Shown: piece by piece, positions 59,366 to 64,000 of the stretch | Layout: the number at the start of each line of letters is the position of its first letter | How positions within the stretch are numbered: position 1 is the first letter of the stretch | Source: Salinarimonas rosea DSM 21201 | GTDB taxonomy: Bacteria; Pseudomonadota; Alphaproteobacteria; Rhizobiales; Beijerinckiaceae | Assembly: GCF_000429045.1 (NCBI RefSeq) | Contig: NZ_AUBC01000006.1 | Coordinates: forward strand, 186,001-250,000 | Direction of reading: 5' to 3' | DNA: 64,000 bases | Translations under genes and position numbers: made by a program | Notes under the pieces: model-generated | The model's input: only the letters and a program-made list of their open reading frames with translations | The model's database searches: none | What the model was told of the DNA's origin: nothing

Positions 59366-60816
59366 GCGGGCTGACGAAAATCCTCTCCACGACGGCCTTC
59401 CGGCTGTCGCTGTTCTACCTCGTGGTCTTCGCGCTCTCGATCGTGCTCGCGCTCGGCTACGTCGCCTGGAGCGCCGAGCGGATCACGACCCGGGGCATGG
59501 TCGAGACGATCGAGGCGGAGATCGCCGATCTCGAGCAGACCTGGCGCCGCGGCGGGCTGCGTCGCCTCGCGGGCGCGGTGGAGCGCCGCGCGCAGGCGCC
59601 CGGCGCCTCCGTCTACCTGTTCACCACGCCGCAGGGCCAGCGCATCACCGGCAACGTCGTCTCGGTCTCGCCGGGCACGCTCGACAGCCCCGGCGAGCGC
59701 ACGATCGAGTATGCGCGTCTCACCGCGGAGGACGAGAGCGGCGTCGCCGTGCACCGGGCGCTGGTGCGGGTGTTCGTGCTGCCCGGTGGCTTTCGCCTGC
59801 TGGTCGGGCGCGACATGGGCGAGCGCGATCGCATCGTCGAGGCGATCTGGGGCGCGTTCGGCTGGTCGGTCCTCGTGCTCGTGGTGCTCGGCTTCGTCGG
59901 CGGCTGGCTGGTCTCGAAGCGCGTGCTCGGCCGCATCGAGGCGATGACGGCGACGACGAAGACGATCATGGCCGGCGACCTCTCCGGGCGCCTCGGCGTC
60001 TCCGGATCGGGCGACGAGCTCGACCGGCTGGCGGAGAGCCTCAACGCCATGCTGGAGCGCATCGGCGAGCTGATGGAGGGCATGCGCCAGGTCTCCGACA
60101 ACATCGCGCACGACCTCAAGTCCCCGCTGGCGCGCCTGCGCGCCCGGGCCGACGAGGCGCTGCGCACCGCCGAGGGGCCCGAGGCCCTGCGCGCGGCGCT
60201 GGAGCGCACGATCGAGGAGAGCGACGACCTCATCCGCGTCTTCGACGCGCTCCTGATGATCGCGCGGCTCGAGGCCGGCAACGCGCGCGAGATGCGCGCG
60301 CCGATCGACGCCGCCGAGATCGCGCGCGGCGTCGGCGAGCTCTACGAGGCCGTGGCGGAGGATGCGGGCGTGACGCTCGAGACCGACATCGCCGATACGC
60401 TCCCGCTCGAAGGCTCGCGCGAGCTGCTCGGCCAGGCGCTCGCGAACCTCCTCGACAACGCGCTCAAGTACGCGGGCGAAGGGGCGCCGGGCGCCCCGGT
60501 GACGCTCACCGCCGCGCGCGACGGCGACACGGTGACGATCGCCGTGCGCGACCGCGGTCCCGGCATCCCGGAAGCGGAGCGCGCGCGGGTGCTGGAGCGC
60601 TTCGTGCGGCTGGAGACGGCGCGCACACGCCCGGGCTTCGGGCTCGGCCTCTCGCTCGTGGCGGCGGTCGCGCGGTTGCACGGAGGCGTGCTGCGGCTCG
60701 AGGACGCCGCCCCGGGCCTGCGCGCCGTTCTCGTCCTGCCGGCCGGCGGCGCGTCTCAGAACGACGCCTCGACGAGGATGGCGGTGGCGTCGTCCGAGCG
60801 CTTGAAGCGCGGGTAG
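59362..60816 (+). CDS. HAMP-containing sensor histidine kinase
   Basis: A 484-residue kinase with two membrane segments (about residues 12-34 and 165-188) bordering a periplasmic domain, a HAMP domain (SKRVLGRIEAMTATTKTIMAGDLSGRL), a HisKA box DNIAHDLKSPLARLRARADE (phospho-His) and an ATPase with N-box ALANLLDNALKYAG, G1 RDRGPGIPE and G2 FGLGLSLVAAVARLH. The GTG start overlaps the regulator's stop. Its last 61 bases overlap the converging PP2C gene. Confidence 0.93.
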   Translation: MSGLTKILSTTAFRLSLFYLVVFALSIVLALGYVAWSAERITTRGMVETIEAEIADLEQTWRRGGLRRLAGAVERRAQAPGASVYLFTTPQGQRITGNVVSVSPGTLDSPGERTIEYARLTAEDESGVAVHRALVRVFVLPGGFRLLVGRDMGERDRIVEAIWGAFGWSVLVLVVLGFVGGWLVSKRVLGRIEAMTATTKTIMAGDLSGRLGVSGSGDELDRLAESLNAMLERIGELMEGMRQVSDNIAHDLKSPLARLRARADEALRTAEGPEALRAALERTIEESDDLIRVFDALLMIARLEAGNAREMRAPIDAAEIARGVGELYEAVAEDAGVTLETDIADTLPLEGSRELLGQALANLLDNALKYAGEGAPGAPVTLTAARDGDTVTIAVRDRGPGIPEAERARVLERFVRLETARTRPGFGLGLSLVAAVARLHGGVLRLEDAAPGLRAVLVLPAGGASQNDASTRMAVASSERLKRG

Positions 60817-61622
60817 AGCCGCCCCGCGGGGTCGATCTCGGTCTCGATCGTGCGCAGCTGCTCGCCGAGCGCGGCGAGCCCCTCGGTGCACGCCCGCTGC
60901 ATCAACCCTGCGACGTCGACCGCGCCGTAGAGCTCGACGAGCGCGGAGAAGCCGTCGGTCGCGAGCAGCACCTGCGCCGTGCCGTCGAGCCGGACCGACC
61001 CGCGCTCCGCCAGCGCCACCGCGTCCGGATGCAGGCCGAAGATCGCCGGTGCGGCCGCGACCTGCGCGCGCTTGCGGCGCTCGGCGTCGGCGCGGTAGGC
61101 CGGGCTCTTGCGCATCGTCTCGATGTCGAGGCCCGTCTCGCGCAGGAGCCGCTCCGCGTGCGCGCTCTCGGCCCGGCGCAGGCCCGGCGCCTCGCCGAGC
61201 GTATAGACGCCGCCGCCGGCGTCGCGGACGTAGGCGATGGTGTCGGCGAGCGTCAGCGTCTCGACGGCGCCCGGGCGCGCGTGGGCGAGGGTCAGCGCGG
61301 CGGCGGGCCAGGTGTGCCGCTCCATCCGCTCCGCGCGGCCGGTCTCCTCGACGCGCGCGAGGAAGCGCGCGCGGGCCTCCTCGACCACCGAGAGCACGAG
61401 ACGGGCCGCGTCCCGGGCCCTCGGCGCGAGCGCGGCGAAGCGCTCGTTCGCGAAGGCGACGAGCCAGGCGGCGTCGGAAGGCGCGTCCATGATCGGCTCG
61501 GTGCCGGGCAGGATCGCTCCGTCGATCGCCCAGGCGAAATCCCCCGCCGCACCGCAGGCGTCCTCGTTCGGGCGCTCGGGTGAGCCGGGAAGCGAGAGGC
61601 TGTCGCGGACGACGAAGGGCAT
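60756..61622 (-). CDS. PP2C-like serine/threonine protein phosphatase
   Basis: A 288-residue protein with the metal-binding motifs of PP2C phosphatases in reduced form: the first Asp in PNEDACGA, the D-G of FAWAIDGAI, LLATDGFSALVE late in the fold and the final DDATAILVE. The usual GGH after the second motif is not seen, so the protein is a divergent member, like several predicted bacterial PP2Cs. The ATG at 61622 starts just before the first strand. It converges on the histidine kinase, overlapping it. Confidence 0.7.
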   Translation of the reverse strand: MPFVVRDSLSLPGSPERPNEDACGAAGDFAWAIDGAILPGTEPIMDAPSDAAWLVAFANERFAALAPRARDAARLVLSVVEEARARFLARVEETGRAERMERHTWPAAALTLAHARPGAVETLTLADTIAYVRDAGGGVYTLGEAPGLRRAESAHAERLLRETGLDIETMRKSPAYRADAERRKRAQVAAAPAIFGLHPDAVALAERGSVRLDGTAQVLLATDGFSALVELYGAVDVAGLMQRACTEGLAALGEQLRTIETEIDPAGRLYPRFKRSDDATAILVEASF

Positions 61623-61762
61623 CGTGGAGGCTCCGGGGGCGCGTCGAGGCGGACGCCGGCGGAGTGTGGCATGGCGCACGGCGGCGGTCGACGGCCCCGG
61701 CCGTTTGAGCTAAGCGGGACGGGCTCGCTCGTTTCCGCACGCCTCCCTCCCCGAGACCGACG

Positions 61763-62395
61763 ATGCTCGACGCCGACTTCCTCTGGGCCGCGTTCGTCAC
61801 GCTGCTCGTCACGCTCGACCCGCCGGGGTTGGCGCCGATCTTCCTGTCGGTGACGGACGGCATGACCAGGGAGCAGCGCCGCGGCGTCTCGGTGCGCGCC
61901 TGCCTGATCGCCTTCGCCATCCTGCTGTTCTTCGGCTTCGGTGGGGAATTGCTGCTGCAGGCGCTCGGCGTCGGGCTGCCGGCCTTCCGGATCGCCGGCG
62001 GGATCCTGCTCTTCTACATCGCCTTCGAGATGATCTTCGGCGGGCGCTCGGAGCGCAAGCGCGAGACGGCGCAGACGGCGATCACCCTCGACCACGTGCG
62101 CAACGTCGCAGCCTTCCCGCTCGCGATCCCGCTGATGGCGGGTCCCGGCGCCATCACCGCGGTGATCCTGCTCGCGGGCCGCGCGGCGGGCGAGCCCGCG
62201 ATGCAGGCGGCGCTCGTCGGCGTCATCGCGGTCTGCGTCGCCACCTGCTTCCTGGCCTTCCTCGTCGCGGAGCGCGTGTCGAAGCTGCTCGGCGTCACCG
62301 GCAACATCGTGCTCACGCGGCTTCTCGGCGTCATCCTCGCCGCGCTCGCGGTGCAGTTCGCGGTGGACGGGATCACGAGCCTCGTTTCGGGCTGA
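61763..62395 (+). CDS. MarC-family integral membrane protein
   Basis: A 210-residue protein with six hydrophobic segments. It has the family's DPPGLAPIFLSVTDGM, FRIAGGILLFYIAFEMIFG and FPLAIPLMAGPGAITAVILL stretches, the last near residue 115-135. MarC proteins were once thought to carry drug resistance; their role is not settled. It is preceded by a gap of about 140 bases and converges on the next gene, abutting it exactly. Confidence 0.92.
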   Translation: MLDADFLWAAFVTLLVTLDPPGLAPIFLSVTDGMTREQRRGVSVRACLIAFAILLFFGFGGELLLQALGVGLPAFRIAGGILLFYIAFEMIFGGRSERKRETAQTAITLDHVRNVAAFPLAIPLMAGPGAITAVILLAGRAAGEPAMQAALVGVIAVCVATCFLAFLVAERVSKLLGVTGNIVLTRLLGVILAALAVQFAVDGITSLVSG

Positions 62396-62926
62396 TCAGC
62401 AGCGGCCCCGCCCGTCCTGGAAGTACACGCCCCGCGTGAAGCGGTAGCGCACGTTCAGGATCTCCGAGCCGCCGTCGAAGGAATGGTTGCGCTGGATCGT
62501 GACGAAGCGCGGCGGGCGCTGGCCGTACTCGATGCAGTAGGAGCCCACCACGCTGAGGATCTGCTTCCAGCCGATCCAGCGGCGATCGACGAAGACGAAC
62601 GTCTCGCAGCCGGCGGGCGCGCAGTGCATCGACTGGCGGCCATGGCAGTCGAACCGGTTCTGGTCGAGGATCGCGTCCGGGCGGCCGTTGCCGGTGAGGT
62701 CGATGCGCTCGATCGCCATCATCGGGTCGCCCGGCCTGCCGCCCGCGGCCCGGCAGGCCTCCACCATGGCCGTCGCGCGGGACTGGACCAGGTCCGGCAG
62801 CTCGTCGAGCCGGGCCTCGGCGGGGCGGGCCGTGAGGAGAACGGCGACGAGGAGGGCGCACGCGAAGAGCCCCGGCGCCAGGAGCGCCGCCGCGATGGGG
62901 CTCGGGATGGGCCGATGCGTGCGCAT
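62396..62926 (-). CDS. Exported hypothetical protein with a VCBS/FG-GAP-like motif
   Basis: A 176-residue protein with a signal segment (IAAALLAPGLFACALLVAVLL, cleavage probably near AEA). The mature part has six Cys and the stretch IDLTGNGRPDAILD, which is like the Ca2+-binding loop of FG-GAP/VCBS repeats. A similar exported domain is often seen in Rhizobiales hypothetical proteins. I do not know a function. Confidence 0.75.
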   Translation of the reverse strand: MRTHRPIPSPIAAALLAPGLFACALLVAVLLTARPAEARLDELPDLVQSRATAMVEACRAAGGRPGDPMMAIERIDLTGNGRPDAILDQNRFDCHGRQSMHCAPAGCETFVFVDRRWIGWKQILSVVGSYCIEYGQRPPRFVTIQRNHSFDGGSEILNVRYRFTRGVYFQDGRGRC

Positions 62927-62982
62927 GACACAGGCTGCCCACGCACCCGTTAAATCCGCGTGAACGCGGCGCGGCTCGCCCC

Positions 62983-64000
62983 TCAGCCGCGCGTCAGGTC
63001 CCCGAGCAGGCTCGCCGCCACCGTGAGCTTCGACAAGGTCAGCCCCGACGAGACGATGCCGTCCACGGCGGTGCGGATGCGCGTCACGTCCGGGCGGCTC
63101 GCGCACCAGGCCTCGACCGCGTCGCGGCCGGAGCCCTGCTCGCGGGCGATCTCCGCCGTGAGCCGGCGATGCGCGTCGGCGACGCCCGAGAGCGCGCGCT
63201 CGAGCGCGAGGCGGTCGTAGTAGTCCGAGATCGCCACATCGCGGCCCTGCGCGGCGAGCGTGCCGAGCCGGAAGGTCTCGTCGAGGGCGAAGTAGGTCGC
63301 CGCGACGTCGCGGATCGAGCGCCCCGCGTCGCCGGCGATGAGCACGATGTCGGGCGCGGCGACGAGGATCGGCAGCGCCGCGAGCCGGCGGGCGAGCGTC
63401 TCCGGCACCGCCTGGGCGGTCAGCGCGCCGGTGCGTTCCCGCCAGAGCGCCTGCGCGGCGTCGGGCAGGCAGTCGGCCAGCGCCTCCTCGACGGCCACGA
63501 CACCCTCGCGGAAGCGCCCGATGATCGCATCGAGCGGCTCGAGGTCGAGGTCGACGTTGCGGATGAACCAGCCGATGCGGTTCATCGCCAGCTCCTCGAG
63601 CTCGGCGTAGAGCGTGAGCTGCAGCGCGCCCCCGACGGCGTTGTCGAGCGCGTCGACGCCGGCATTGAGCGCGACGAGGCCGAAGGAGTCGCGCGCCGCG
63701 GCGTAGGCGGCGGCGATTGTGGGGGCGTCGGCGCCGGTCGCGTCCGCGAGACGGGCGATGACGGTCGGCCCGCCGCGGTTGACGATGGCGTTCGAGAGCT
63801 GGGTCGCGATGATCTCCCGGCGCAGCCGATGCGTCTGGATCGCATCCTCGAAGCGCTCCTGGAGCGCGGCGGGGAAGTAGCGGTCGAGCTCGCGGCCGAG
63901 ATAGGGGTCGTCGGGCACCGGGCTCGCGAGCAGCTGATCGTAGAGCTGGAGCTTGGCGTAGGCGAGGAGCACGGCGAGCTCGGGCCGCGTCAGGCCTTCG
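62983..64000 (-). CDS. NAD-specific glutamate dehydrogenase, C-terminal part
   Basis: The last ~339 residues of a very large glutamate dehydrogenase; the gene continues past base 64000. The text GLTRPELAVLLAYAKLQLYDQLL at the open end and REIIATQLSNAIVNRGGPT are characteristic of the 180-kDa, about 1,600-residue NAD-GDH of alphaproteobacteria and actinobacteria. It oxidises glutamate to 2-oxoglutarate and ammonia. The catalytic domain itself lies outside the window. Confidence 0.93.
   Translation of the reverse strand, partial: EGLTRPELAVLLAYAKLQLYDQLLASPVPDDPYLGRELDRYFPAALQERFEDAIQTHRLRREIIATQLSNAIVNRGGPTVIARLADATGADAPTIAAAYAAARDSFGLVALNAGVDALDNAVGGALQLTLYAELEELAMNRIGWFIRNVDLDLEPLDAIIGRFREGVVAVEEALADCLPDAAQALWRERTGALTAQAVPETLARRLAALPILVAAPDIVLIAGDAGRSIRDVAATYFALDETFRLGTLAAQGRDVAISDYYDRLALERALSGVADAHRRLTAEIAREQGSGRDAVEAWCASRPDVTRIRTAVDGIVSSGLTLSKLTVAASLLGDLTRG

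Overview
The window looks like chromosomal DNA from a high-GC alphaproteobacterium, most likely of the order Hyphomicrobiales (Rhizobiales). The evidence is a CcrM-type adenine methyltransferase, an AccD whose zinc-ribbon cysteines are mostly lost, a pgsA-moaD-moaE cluster, a ccmI-ccmE-ccmF-ccmH operon, an NAD-dependent glutamate dehydrogenase of the long type, and bacteriochlorophyll genes (bchE, bchJ) that point to a phototroph or a relative of one. Genus cannot be fixed from sequence alone; a Salinarimonas- or Methylobacteriaceae-like organism would fit.

Layout. 1-1.4 kb: end of a peptide/nickel ABC transporter operon. 1.4-10.5 kb: membrane, proline and NAD synthesis, DNA repair, export and RNA modification genes (proA, nadD, HhH-GPD protein, LysE, tadA, rluB-like, rsmD). 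10.6-11.5 kb: a toxin-antitoxin-like pair. 11.8-13.9 kb: DEAD-box helicase and an acidic protein. 14.0-20.6 kb: a complete seven-gene Mrp Na+/H+ antiporter operon behind a sigma-54-type promoter, in which MrpG is fused to a universal-stress-like tandem domain. 20.7-29.9 kb: amidase, membrane proteins, HD protein, yciB, folC, accD, ccrM, methyltransferase, TerB/J-domain protein and a small lipoprotein. 30.0-30.4 kb: RNase P RNA. 30.5-33.1 kb: a 58-codon membrane gene converging on bchE-bchJ; bchE has a PpsR/CrtJ box and an FNR-like box upstream. 33-44.4 kb: DUF2865 protein, glnE, pgsA-moaD-moaE, GNAT, hydrolase, glycosyltransferase, a pentaheme cytochrome and a divergent ferric-reductase-like flavocytochrome. 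44.4-46.6 kb: an AT-rich two-gene insert between two copies of the 5' end of glyQ. 46.5-52.1 kb: glyQ, PepSY-like protein, FeuPQ-like two-component system and an HWE/HisKA_2 PAS kinase. 52.1-56.4 kb: cytochrome c maturation operon. 56.5-64 kb: glycine-zipper lipoprotein, HtrA protease with a two-component pair, PP2C-like phosphatase, MarC, a small exported protein and the C-terminus of the NAD-glutamate dehydrogenase.

The strongest candidate for an undescribed system is the AT-rich island at 44.55-46.4 kb: a protein with two apparent ACT-like ligand-binding domains is followed nine bases later by a TIR-like protein, both read from one promoter and framed by a diverged direct repeat of the glyQ promoter and start region. 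Its layout (sensor gene, effector gene, foreign base composition, insertion at a housekeeping locus) is that of a bacterial immune module. Other points worth a second look are the MrpG-USP fusion, the sigma-54 promoter of mrp, the dual oxygen/redox control sites of bchE, a two-module REP-like element found twice in inverted and permuted form, the low-complexity FG/GK-rich pseudouridine synthase, and the toxin-antitoxin-like pair.
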